The notes beneath the pieces were generated by a model. It was not told the origin of the DNA. It was given only the letters and a program-made list of their open reading frames with translations, and did not search any database. Both the position numbers and the translations under genes were made by a program. From assembly GCA_910587905.1 (NCBI GenBank), contig CAJUOF010000148.1, forward strand, positions 1 through 9,635: a stretch of 9,635 nt of DNA, in the 5' to 3' direction. Shown here one piece after another: positions 1 through 6,443 of the stretch (its first letter is position 1; every line of letters starts with the position of its first letter). The stretch is from an uncultured Lachnospiraceae bacterium (GTDB lineage Bacteria > Bacillota_A > Clostridia > Lachnospirales > Lachnospiraceae).

Positions 1-18
1 ACGACGCTCTTCCGATCT
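1..18 (+). other. Illumina sequencing adapter remnant (not genomic)
   Basis: The first 18 bases, ACGACGCTCTTCCGATCT, equal the 3' end of the standard Illumina TruSeq read-1 adapter. This is known from the adapter itself. The phosphatase reading frame becomes sensible directly after it, which supports untrimmed adapter joined to genomic DNA. These bases should be masked, and base 19 taken as the first genomic base. Confidence 0.95.
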
Positions 19-19
19 G

Positions 20-229
20 GAGCGGGAGGAAGTGCGGGAACGGTTTCCCGACATGTTGAACGTGTTCACCCTTCGGGAATTCGCCGGACAGGGAGGGGAC
101 ATTTTGGAGCCCCTGGGAGGAACCCTTGCGGACTATGGGGCCTGCTACGAACACATTGACCTGTTCACGAAGGTGGCGGCGGAGATCATATTCAAGGAGG
201 AAGAGGCAGATGATAGCATTGGGGTGTGA
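20..229 (+). CDS. Low-molecular-weight protein tyrosine/arginine phosphatase, C-terminal fragment (5' end missing)
   Basis: This is the last ~69 codons of a gene whose start lies outside the window; the frame is open from the adapter junction to a TGA at 227-229. The C-terminal pattern (VFTLREF, then GGDILEPLGGTLADYGACYE) matches the end of low-molecular-weight phosphatases of the YwlE/Wzb type. In Firmicutes, YwlE-like members remove phosphate from phospho-arginine on proteins in the cytosol. The phosphate-binding CX5R loop would be N-terminal and is not visible. The family's general-acid Asp normally lies in a DP(F/Y)GG motif; here it reads EPLGG, so Glu seems to stand in that place. The gene overlaps rpiB by 20 bases, which implies co-translation, and Bacillus subtilis likewise has ywlE next to an rpiB homologue upstream of atp. 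Family assignment is good; tyrosine versus arginine specificity cannot be told from this fragment. Confidence 0.8.
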   Translation, partial: EREEVRERFPDMLNVFTLREFAGQGGDILEPLGGTLADYGACYEHIDLFTKVAAEIIFKEEEADDSIGV

Positions 230-638
230 CCATGGCGGATATGCGTTGAAGCAAGAGATCATGGCATGGCTTGACAAGAACCATTTGGAATATAAGGATT
301 ACGGATGCTTTAGCGGGGAGGCGGTGGATTACCCCGTGTATGCGAAATTGGTGGGACATGCGGTGGCGGACGGCGAATGTGAGAAGGGGATTTTGATCTG
401 CGGGACCGGCATCGGCATCTCCATTGCGGCGAATAAGATCAAGGGGATCCGGGCGGCCCTCTGTTCCGACTGTTTTTCGGCAGAGGCCACCAGGCTTCAC
501 AACGACGCCAATATCCTGGCCATGGGAGCCAGGGTGGTGGGGCCCGGACTGGCGCTTAAAATTGTGGATACCTTCTTAAATACACCTTTTTCCGGGGATG
601 AGCGCCACGCGAGGCGGATCAGCCTGATTGAAGACTAG
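210..638 (+). CDS. rpiB: Ribose-5-phosphate isomerase B (RpiB/LacAB family)
   Basis: It interconverts ribose 5-phosphate and ribulose 5-phosphate in the cytosolic non-oxidative pentose phosphate pathway. The 142-residue product has the usual family length. Visible motifs are GCDHGG (residues 5-10), the active-site loop GILICGTGIG with the catalytic-type Cys64, SIAANKIKGIRAA (71-83), and RLHNDAN (95-101) with His97 in the phosphate/ring-opening position. The start ATG at 210 is chosen because AAGGAGG at 194-200 sits nine bases upstream and the protein begins exactly at the family N-terminus (MIALGCDHGG). A longer in-frame extension to 126 would only translate the upstream phosphatase gene out of frame. 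Related LacA/LacB and allose-6-phosphate isomerases share the fold, but the single gene in this setting favours RpiB. Confidence 0.93.
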   Translation: MIALGCDHGGYALKQEIMAWLDKNHLEYKDYGCFSGEAVDYPVYAKLVGHAVADGECEKGILICGTGIGISIAANKIKGIRAALCSDCFSAEATRLHNDANILAMGARVVGPGLALKIVDTFLNTPFSGDERHARRISLIED

Positions 639-651
639 CGGAGGGCGGGCG

Positions 652-1140
652 ATGAGCGGGAAACGTCAGGATTACATTTCCTGGGATGAATATTTCATGG
701 GCGTGGCGGAGCTTTCGGCCATGCGCTCCAAAGATCCGGGCACCCAGGTGGGGGCCTGCATTGTCAGCGAGGACAACAAGATTCTCTCCATGGGTTATAA
801 CGGGTTCCCCAAGGGATGCCCGGACGATGAGTTTCCCTGGGAGAGGGAGGGCGAGGACCCTTATGAGACCAAATATTTCTACAGTACCCACAGCGAGCTC
901 AACGCGATCCTCAATTACCGGGGCGGGAGCCTGGAGGGCAGCAAGCTCTACGTGACTTTGTTTCCCTGCAATGAATGCGCCAAGGCGATTATTCAGAGCG
1001 GGATTAAGACGATCATTTACGCAGATGATAAATACGGCGATACGTCTGCGGTGCGGGCGTCCAAGCGGATGCTCCGGTCCGCGGGGGTGGAGCTGGTACT
1101 CTATCGGCCTACCGGAAGGCGGCTGGAGGTATCCGTATGA
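652..1140 (+). CDS. Deoxycytidylate (dCMP) deaminase
   Basis: This zinc enzyme deaminates dCMP to dUMP, the precursor of dTMP, in the cytosol. The 162-residue product carries SKDPGTQVGACIV (26-38), GYNGFPKGC (48-56), the catalytic THSELNAILN (79-88; His80 a zinc ligand, Glu82 the proton shuttle) and PCNEC (105-109; Cys106 and Cys109 zinc ligands). The wider family mostly has HAE at the active site and this copy has HSE; zinc and catalytic residues are kept. ATG 652 is preferred over the in-frame TTG at 628 because GGAGGG at about 640-645 is well spaced and codons 628-651 lie in the end of rpiB. The stop overlaps the atpZ start (ATGA, 1137-1140). B. subtilis ComEB belongs to the same family. 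Cytidine deaminase is less likely given the dCMP-type substrate segment. Confidence 0.93.
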   Translation: MSGKRQDYISWDEYFMGVAELSAMRSKDPGTQVGACIVSEDNKILSMGYNGFPKGCPDDEFPWEREGEDPYETKYFYSTHSELNAILNYRGGSLEGSKLYVTLFPCNECAKAIIQSGIKTIIYADDKYGDTSAVRASKRMLRSAGVELVLYRPTGRRLEVSV

Positions 1141-1379
1141 ATAAAAAGCACAGGGAGCTTGTCCGCTGCCTGTCTTTGGTCAGCCAGTTGGGAATCACCA
1201 TGCTGACGCCGGTGATTCTCTGTGTCGCGCTTGGCGTGTGGCTGGATGGCCGGTTTTCCACGTATTTTACGCTTCCCCTTTTGATCCTGGGGATTTTGGC
1301 CGGTGCGAGGAGCGCCTATCTTCTGGCGAAGAAGGCGGTCCGGCCGGACGAGGAAGACGAGGAGAGAGAAGATGATTAA
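1137..1379 (+). CDS. atpZ: AtpZ/AtpI-type small membrane protein of the ATP synthase operon
   Basis: This 80-residue protein has two predicted membrane helices (about residues 16-36 and 40-63) and a very acidic C-terminal tail. The pattern SQLGITMLTPVILCVALG...WLDGRF...GILAGARSAY is that of the AtpZ family (also called ATPase gene 1 protein, PF09527 type). AtpZ is proposed to work with AtpI in supplying Mg2+/Ca2+ or in membrane-sector assembly; the exact role is unsettled. GGAGG at 1125-1129 lies seven bases before ATG 1137. It overlaps the deaminase gene by 4 bases and atpI by 8 bases, so translation is probably coupled on both sides. Confidence 0.85.
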   Translation: MNKKHRELVRCLSLVSQLGITMLTPVILCVALGVWLDGRFSTYFTLPLLILGILAGARSAYLLAKKAVRPDEEDEEREDD

Positions 1380-1782
1380 ATATGTCGGCCAGGTGGTGCG
1401 GGAGGTGCTCCTCGGCATCGGCCTGTGGTGCGCCGTCGGGACGGCGGTCATTCTGGCGGCCTGGGGGCTTTCGGACGGGATTCTGTACGGCTTCCTTCTG
1501 GGCGTCCTGCTTTCAGTCGGTTATTTTATCCATATGAGCATTACGCTGGAGACCTCCGTGGACATGATGGAGGAAAAGCCGGCGAAGAACCATGCCCTCC
1601 GGTCTTATCTGATCCGGGTGGCCGCCGGGGCCGTGGCCTTCGTGCTTGCCTGGTGGTCCGGCTGGTTCAACATGCTGGCGATCCTCGCGGGCTTTTTCAC
1701 CCTGAAGCTGGGGGTGTACGCGAGGCCGCTCATTCACAAGGCTTTCTGTCGCTTTGGGTCCTCCAAGGACCCTGAAGACTGA
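1372..1782 (+). CDS. atpI: ATP synthase subunit I (AtpI)
   Basis: This 136-residue, strongly hydrophobic protein has about four membrane helices (roughly 12-31, 34-54, 77-97 and 99-117). Its place between atpZ and atpB is the standard one for AtpI, which acts as a chaperone for c-ring assembly, notably in Na+-type synthases such as that of Propionigenium modestum. AtpI sequences diverge strongly, so the call rests on length, topology and position. ATG 1372 begins eight bases inside the end of atpZ, with GGAGAGAG just upstream at 1361-1368. A longer frame back to 1303 would overlap atpZ heavily and has no better ribosome site. The last residues (CRFGSSKDPED) are hydrophilic. Confidence 0.8.
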   Translation: MIKYVGQVVREVLLGIGLWCAVGTAVILAAWGLSDGILYGFLLGVLLSVGYFIHMSITLETSVDMMEEKPAKNHALRSYLIRVAAGAVAFVLAWWSGWFNMLAILAGFFTLKLGVYARPLIHKAFCRFGSSKDPED

Positions 1783-1790
1783 AAGATAAA

Positions 1791-1821
1791 TGCGGCCGCC
1801 GTTTCCGTTACGGCCGCCGCA
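1791..1821 (+). promoter_or_regulatory. Strong intra-operon stem-loop between atpI and atpB
   Basis: The arms 1791-1802 (TGCGGCCGCCGT) and 1810-1821 (ACGGCCGCCGCA) pair over 12 positions with a single C-C mismatch, closing a seven-base loop (TTCCGTT). No run of T follows, so it is not a classical intrinsic terminator in the + direction. It lies in the 73-base gap between atpI and atpB. It may act as an mRNA processing or stability element, or as partial attenuation, separating expression of the accessory genes from the structural subunits. Structure is seen; function is inferred. Confidence 0.6.
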
Positions 1822-1855
1822 AAAATCCTATTTCCATAAAGAAAGGGGTGAGAGC

Positions 1856-2551
1856 ATGAGAATGATTTTATGTGAAGCAGATTTCGCCATCAAAGGTCTG
1901 GTGAATTACCAGATGTTCGGACATACCTTCTGGCTGACGTCGACCCACGTTTCCATGATCATCGTGACGGTCGTACTCTTGATTTTTGCTTTTGCAGCCA
2001 ACCGCTGCATGAAGAAAGCTAAGGATGTGCCGACCGGGTTCCAGAATGTGGTGGAAATCATAGTCGAGATGCTTGGCAACATGGTCAAGACCAATATGAA
2101 GCAGCCGAGAAAGTTCATGAATTATATCGGCACGCTCTTTCTGTTCATATTGATCTGCAACCTGTCGGGGCTTCTCGGGCTTCGCGGGCCGACGGCGGAT
2201 TACGGCGTAACCCTTTGCCTGGGACTCATCACCTTCTGCCTGATCCAGTACAACGGGGTCAAGTGCCAGAAGGCGGGGCATTTCAAGGCGCTGTTTGAAC
2301 CGATCCCGCTGTTCTTCCCGATCAACCTGATCGGCGAGATCGCGACACCGATTTCATTGTCATTGCGTCTGTTCGCCAATATGCTGGCCGGAACCATCAT
2401 AATGGCGCTCTGGTATGGACTCATACCGCTTGTAGTTGTAAAGCTGGGAATACCGGCATTTCTGCATGCCTATCTGGATCTGTTTTCCGGGTGTATCCAG
2501 ACCTACGTGTTCTGTATGCTGACCATGGTGTACGTGGACGACAAGATGTAG
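1856..2551 (+). CDS. atpB: ATP synthase F0 subunit a
   Basis: The stator channel protein of the membrane sector: it forms the two half-channels through which H+ or Na+ reaches the c-ring. The 231-residue product has five or six hydrophobic segments and the family hallmark SLSLRLFANMLAGT, whose Arg171 is the essential stator arginine equivalent to E. coli Arg210. PINLIGEIATPISLSLR and the C-terminal DLFSGCIQTYVFCMLTMVYV are also typical. ATG 1856 is chosen for the GAAAGGGG at 1841-1848, seven bases upstream; a second ATG two codons later (1862) is possible, while the longer frame to 1790 would read through the hairpin. The N-terminus is short, with no cleavable signal evident. Confidence 0.95.
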   Translation: MRMILCEADFAIKGLVNYQMFGHTFWLTSTHVSMIIVTVVLLIFAFAANRCMKKAKDVPTGFQNVVEIIVEMLGNMVKTNMKQPRKFMNYIGTLFLFILICNLSGLLGLRGPTADYGVTLCLGLITFCLIQYNGVKCQKAGHFKALFEPIPLFFPINLIGEIATPISLSLRLFANMLAGTIIMALWYGLIPLVVVKLGIPAFLHAYLDLFSGCIQTYVFCMLTMVYVDDKM

Positions 2552-2602
2552 AAAAAACAAAAAAAGGTTACGAAGAACCAAAATGTGAAGGAGGATTTAA
2601 CA

Positions 2603-2857
2603 ATGGGAATTTCAGGACAGGATTTAATTTATGCGTGCTCAGCGATTGGTGCGGGCCTGGCGATGATCGCCGGTATCGGACCCGGCGTGGGACAGGGTAT
2701 CGCGGCAGGTCACGGGGCGGCGGCCGTCGGACGCAATCCCGGGGCGAAGGGTGACATCACCACCACCATGCTCCTTGGCCAGGCAGTTGCCGAGACCACC
2801 GGTCTTTACGGTCTCGTCGTCGCCTTTATTCTGATGTTCGTAAAGCCTTTCTCATAA
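2603..2857 (+). CDS. atpE: ATP synthase F0 subunit c, Na+-binding type
   Basis: The 84-residue hairpin proteolipid forms the rotating ring. Helix 1 (about 7-38) holds the glycine ladder GIGPGVGQG (24-32), the polar loop is GRNPGAK (43-49), and helix 2 (about 53-80) holds GQAVAETTGLY (59-69) with the ion-binding Glu64. Gln31, Val62, Glu64, Thr65 and Tyr69 fall on the positions that ligate Na+ in the Ilyobacter tartaricus ring (Gln32, Val63, Glu65, Ser66, Tyr70), so Na+ coupling is likely; Thr for Ser keeps the hydroxyl. ATG 2603 is preceded by AAGGAGG (2588-2594) at eight bases, the strongest ribosome site of the operon, as expected for the most abundant subunit. The gap before it is A-rich. 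Confidence 0.96.
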   Translation: MGISGQDLIYACSAIGAGLAMIAGIGPGVGQGIAAGHGAAAVGRNPGAKGDITTTMLLGQAVAETTGLYGLVVAFILMFVKPFS

Positions 2858-2875
2858 AGCCTTTCCACGGCTTAT
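2841..2875 (+). repeat. Direct repeat and stem-loop over the atpE stop codon
   Basis: An 11-base direct repeat, TAAAGCCTTTC, occurs at 2841-2851 and again at 2855-2865 (period 14), the second copy starting with the atpE stop codon. ATAAAGCC (2854-2861) pairs with GGCTTAT (2869-2875) with one bulged A, making a short stem that buries the stop codon. It could stabilise the atpE message 3' end or reduce read-on into atpF, in keeping with the high c:b ratio. Repeat and pairing are seen; role is inferred and the stem is weak. Confidence 0.4.
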
Positions 2876-2908
2876 CTTTGAGAAAAAAGAGAGAAAGGAG
2901 GAGGAGCA

Positions 2909-3475
2909 TTGGAATCCATATTGGCAGCAGGCAGTTTTCTGATCGCCAGCGGGGAACCCTACGAGAGGATCCTGGGACTTGACCCGCAGCTCATTCACGA
3001 TGCCATTTTGCTGGGCGTCAATATATTTATCCTGTTTTTTGCCTTGTCCTATCTGCTTTTCAATCCGGCAAGGGCGATGCTTGAAAAGCGTAGCGAAAAG
3101 ATCCGGGCGGATCTGGACGGCGCCGCAAAGGAAAAGGAAACGGCCGAGGGGCTGAAGACGGAGTATGAGGCAAAGCTCAAAGACATTGACAAGGAAGCGG
3201 AGGCGATCCTTTCCGATGCCAGGAAAAAGGCCCTGAGAAGGGAGGAGGAGATCCTGGAGGAGGCGAAGGCGGAGTCCGCGCGCATCATCGAGAGAGCCGG
3301 CCGGGAGGCGGAGCTTGAGAAGAAGAAGGCTCTCGACGAGATGAAGCAGGAAATGATCACCATCGCGTCCCTGATGGCCGGGAAGGCCGTGGCGGGCTCC
3401 ATGGATGTGAAAATCCAGGACGAGCTCGTTGACAGGACGTTAAAGGAAATAGGGGATGAGACATGGCAAAGCTGA
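2909..3475 (+). CDS. atpF: ATP synthase F0 subunit b
   Basis: The peripheral stalk subunit that links the membrane sector to delta on top of F1. The 188-residue product has a ~30-residue N-terminal lead, one membrane helix (about 31-51, LLGVNIFILFFALSYLLF), the usual NPARAMLEKRSEKI turn, and then a long charged coiled coil rich in Glu, Lys and Ala to about residue 150. It is somewhat longer than the common 155-170 residues. The start is TTG at 2909: it is preceded by AAGGAGG (2895-2901) at seven bases, and no in-frame ATG occurs before the membrane helix. The end overlaps atpH by 13 bases, so the two stalk subunits are probably translated together. Confidence 0.93.
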   Translation: MESILAAGSFLIASGEPYERILGLDPQLIHDAILLGVNIFILFFALSYLLFNPARAMLEKRSEKIRADLDGAAKEKETAEGLKTEYEAKLKDIDKEAEAILSDARKKALRREEEILEEAKAESARIIERAGREAELEKKKALDEMKQEMITIASLMAGKAVAGSMDVKIQDELVDRTLKEIGDETWQS

Positions 3476-4011
3476 TAGCAAAAACCTACGGCGAAGCGCT
3501 TTTTGAGACGGCTTTGGAAAAAGAGAAGCTGGATGAGATGTACGAGGAAGTACAGGGCATCCAGGCGGTTTTTTCTGAAAATCCGAAGCTGATGAAGCTG
3601 TTTGATCACCCTAACATCATAAAAGAAGAGAAGCTTCAGGTTGTGGACGCGGTGTTTGCGGACCGCCTGTCCCCGGAGATGACGGGATTCTTGAGGATCG
3701 TCATTGAAAAAGGGCGCCAGAGCGAGCTGGACGGCATTTTTGCCTGGTTTATCGCCAAGGTGAAGGAGTATAAGAGGATCGGGATCGCTTATGTGACTTC
3801 GGCGGCGGAGCTTTCCGACAGGCAGAAGAAGCAGGTGGAGGAGCGGCTCCTGGCCACAACTGCATACGAAGCCTTCGAGATACAGTTCTCGGTGGACGAG
3901 GAGTTAATCGGCGGCCTGGTCATCCGCATCGGGGACCGGGTGGTGGACAGCAGTATCAAGAGCAGGCTTTATGAAATGAGAAAAGACTTGATGAAGATCC
4001 AATTAAATTAG
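3463..4011 (+). CDS. atpH: ATP synthase F1 subunit delta
   Basis: This 182-residue protein caps F1 and binds the b stalk (OSCP equivalent). The N-terminus AKLIAKTYGEALFETA and the C-terminal LIGGLVIRIGDRVVDSSIKSRL are the two conserved family segments; the middle is a helical bundle. Length is usual for the family. ATG 3463 lies inside the end of atpF, with AGGGGATGAG just before it serving as a moderate ribosome site. The position between b and alpha is standard. Confidence 0.94.
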   Translation: MAKLIAKTYGEALFETALEKEKLDEMYEEVQGIQAVFSENPKLMKLFDHPNIIKEEKLQVVDAVFADRLSPEMTGFLRIVIEKGRQSELDGIFAWFIAKVKEYKRIGIAYVTSAAELSDRQKKQVEERLLATTAYEAFEIQFSVDEELIGGLVIRIGDRVVDSSIKSRLYEMRKDLMKIQLN

Positions 4012-4031
4012 AAAGAAGGTGCGAAAGCTCC

Positions 4032-5543
4032 ATGAATTTAAGACCGGAAGAAATCAGCTCCGTGATCAAAGAGCAGATTGAGAGATATTCCTCCCGGCTG
4101 GAGGTGTCCGACGTGGGCACGGTCATCCAGGTGGCTGACGGAATCGCACGTATTCACGGCCTTGAAAAAGCAATGCAGGGTGAACTCCTGGAGTTTCCGG
4201 GAGAGGTCTACGGCATGGTCCTCAATTTGGAAGAGGACAACGTGGGCGCCGTGCTTCTTGGAAATCAGAAGAGCATTGCCGAGGGCGACACGGTGAAGAC
4301 CACCGGAAGGGTGGTCGAGGTGCCCGTCGGTGACGCGATGCTTGGACGCGTCGTGAACGCCCTGGGACAGCCCATCGACGGCAAGGGACCGATCCACACG
4401 GAGAAATTCCGCCAGATCGAGCGGGTGGCTCCCGGCGTTATCACCAGAAAGTCCGTGGATACTCCCCTTCAGACAGGTATCAAGGCCATCGACGCCATGG
4501 TGCCCATCGGAAGAGGCCAGCGTGAGCTGATCATCGGCGACAGACAGACCGGAAAGACGGCGCTCGCCATTGACACGATCATCAACCAGAAGGGGAAGGG
4601 CGTCAACTGTATTTACGTGGCCATCGGCCAGAAGGCGTCCACCGTTGCAAATATCGTAAAAACCCTGGAGGAGTACGACGCCATGTCCTACACCACGGTG
4701 GTGGCGGCCACGGCCAGCGAACTGGCTCCCCTCCAGTACATCGCCCCTTATGCGGGCTGCGCCATCGGCGAAGAGTGGATGGAAGAGGGCAAGGACGTGC
4801 TGGTGGTATATGACGACTTGTCCAAGCATGCCACCGCTTACCGCACGCTCTCCCTGCTTCTCCGCAGACCGCCGGGACGTGAGGCGTACCCGGGCGACGT
4901 GTTCTACCTGCATTCCAGGCTCCTTGAGAGGGCGGCGAGACTGTCCGAGGAGCTGGGCGGAGGCTCCCTGACGGCCCTTCCCATCATCGAGACCCAGGCG
5001 GGCGACGTGTCGGCGTACATTCCGACCAACGTGATCTCCATCACCGACGGCCAGATCTATCTGGAGACGGAGATGTTCAACGCGGGCTTCCGCCCGGCCA
5101 TCAACGCGGGCCTTTCCGTGTCCCGTGTGGGCGGCGACGCCCAGATCAAGGCCATCAAGAAGCTGGCGGCCCCCATCCGTGTGGAGCTGGCCCAGTTCCG
5201 CGAGCTGGCGGCTTTCTCCCAGTTCGGGTCCGAGCTGGATGCGGACACGAAAGAGAAGCTGGCCCAGGGCGAGCGGATCCGGGAGATGTTAAAGCAGCCC
5301 CAGTACCAGCCCATGGAAGTGGAATATCAGGTAATCATCATTTATGCCGCCACGAAGAAATATCTGCTGGATATCCCGGTCAGCGAGGTTCTGCGGTTTG
5401 AAAAAGAGCTGTTTGAATTTGTTGACACGAAGTATCCGGAGATCCCGGAGGAGATCCGGACGACAAAGGCTCTTTCTCCCGAGCTGGAGGAGAAGCTTGC
5501 GAATGCTGTTTCCGAGTTTAAGAAACAGTTTGATTTGAGGTGA
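4032..5543 (+). CDS. atpA: ATP synthase F1 subunit alpha
   Basis: The non-catalytic nucleotide-binding subunit of the F1 head (three copies). The 503-residue product has the N-terminal beta-barrel, the P-loop GDRQTGKT (169-176), the Walker B segment DVLVVYDDLSKHA, the RPPGREAYPGDVFYLHSRLLERAA segment and the helical C-terminal domain ending KKQFDLR. PAINAGLSVSRVGG carries the SVSRVG motif whose Arg reaches into the catalytic site on beta. The ATG at 4032 follows AGAAGGTG (4014-4021) and matches the common MNLRPEEISSVI start. Full length and intact. Confidence 0.97.
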   Translation: MNLRPEEISSVIKEQIERYSSRLEVSDVGTVIQVADGIARIHGLEKAMQGELLEFPGEVYGMVLNLEEDNVGAVLLGNQKSIAEGDTVKTTGRVVEVPVGDAMLGRVVNALGQPIDGKGPIHTEKFRQIERVAPGVITRKSVDTPLQTGIKAIDAMVPIGRGQRELIIGDRQTGKTALAIDTIINQKGKGVNCIYVAIGQKASTVANIVKTLEEYDAMSYTTVVAATASELAPLQYIAPYAGCAIGEEWMEEGKDVLVVYDDLSKHATAYRTLSLLLRRPPGREAYPGDVFYLHSRLLERAARLSEELGGGSLTALPIIETQAGDVSAYIPTNVISITDGQIYLETEMFNAGFRPAINAGLSVSRVGGDAQIKAIKKLAAPIRVELAQFRELAAFSQFGSELDADTKEKLAQGERIREMLKQPQYQPMEVEYQVIIIYAATKKYLLDIPVSEVLRFEKELFEFVDTKYPEIPEEIRTTKALSPELEEKLANAVSEFKKQFDLR

Positions 5544-5547
5544 TCCT

Positions 5548-6417
5548 ATGGCGACAATGCGCGAGATCAAAAGAAGGAGAGCCAGCATCCAGAGCACGGG
5601 GCAGATCACCAATGCCATGAAGCTGGTATCTACGGTGAAGCTGCAGAAGTCCAGGACGAGGGCGGAGAATACCAGGCCGTACTTTGACATGACCTACAGC
5701 ACCGTCTGCTCCATTCTGGCCCATACGCAGAACGTGCGCCACCGTTATCTTGTAAAAGGCGCTTCCGATAAGCAGGCGGTCATCGCCATCACCTCCAACA
5801 GGGGGCTGGCGGGCGGCTATAATTCCAACATCGTGAAGGCAGTCCTTGGAGGGATCGAGGCGGACAGGGCGCATCTTTATGCCATCGGAAAGAAGGGGCG
5901 GGACGCCCTGGCAAGAAGGGGCTATACTTTGGCGGCGGATTATTCCGACGTGATCGAGGCGCCTTCCTACGCGGATGCGTCGGCCATCGGAAAGGCGGTC
6001 CTGGAGGCTTACCAGAAAGGGGAGGTGGGCGAGATTTACCTGGCCTATACTTCTTTCAAGAATACGGTCAGCCATGAGCCGAAGCTGATCAAGCTTCTGC
6101 CGGTGGAACTCTCCGAGGAGGAGATCCAGGCGGGAAGCGAGGCGGCGAAGGAGCGGGAATGCCCGATGAATTACGACGGGGATGAAGAAGCGGTGCTGGA
6201 TGCCCTGATCCCCGGCTATGTATATAATCTGATCTATGGCGGCATGCTGGAGTCCATCGCCAGCGAGAACGGCGCCAGGATGCAGGCAATGGATTCCGCC
6301 ACCAGCAATGCGGAGGAGATGATCGAGAAACTGTCCCTGCAGTACAACCGGGCGAGACAGTCCTCCATCACCCAGGAGCTGACGGAGATCATTGCAGGCG
6401 CAGAAGCGCTCAATTAA
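5548..6417 (+). CDS. atpG: ATP synthase F1 subunit gamma
   Basis: The central rotor shaft. The 289-residue product starts MATMREIKRRRASIQSTGQI and ends with NAEEMIEKLSLQYNRARQSSITQELTEI; these are the two coiled-coil helices that run through the alpha3beta3 head. The middle holds the Rossmann-like domain with SNRGLAGGYN. The length fits the family. The ribosome site GAGGTGATC (5537-5545) complements the 16S rRNA tail over nine bases and contains the atpA stop codon (5541-5543), so termination and restart are tightly linked; the gap is only four bases. Confidence 0.96.
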   Translation: MATMREIKRRRASIQSTGQITNAMKLVSTVKLQKSRTRAENTRPYFDMTYSTVCSILAHTQNVRHRYLVKGASDKQAVIAITSNRGLAGGYNSNIVKAVLGGIEADRAHLYAIGKKGRDALARRGYTLAADYSDVIEAPSYADASAIGKAVLEAYQKGEVGEIYLAYTSFKNTVSHEPKLIKLLPVELSEEEIQAGSEAAKERECPMNYDGDEEAVLDALIPGYVYNLIYGGMLESIASENGARMQAMDSATSNAEEMIEKLSLQYNRARQSSITQELTEIIAGAEALN

Positions 6418-6443
6418 AAAAACGATAAAGGAGTGAGCAAGGA

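Noticed and set aside
1792..1799. GCGGCCGC (NotI site) as a sign of a cloning junction
   Set aside because: It forms part of a matched natural stem-loop between atpI and atpB, and the coding sequence on both sides is continuous with normal operon order.
4038..4913. 291-codon open frame on the minus strand inside atpA
   Set aside because: It is fully antisense to a conserved atpA, resembles no family, and arises from the G+C-rich codon pattern.
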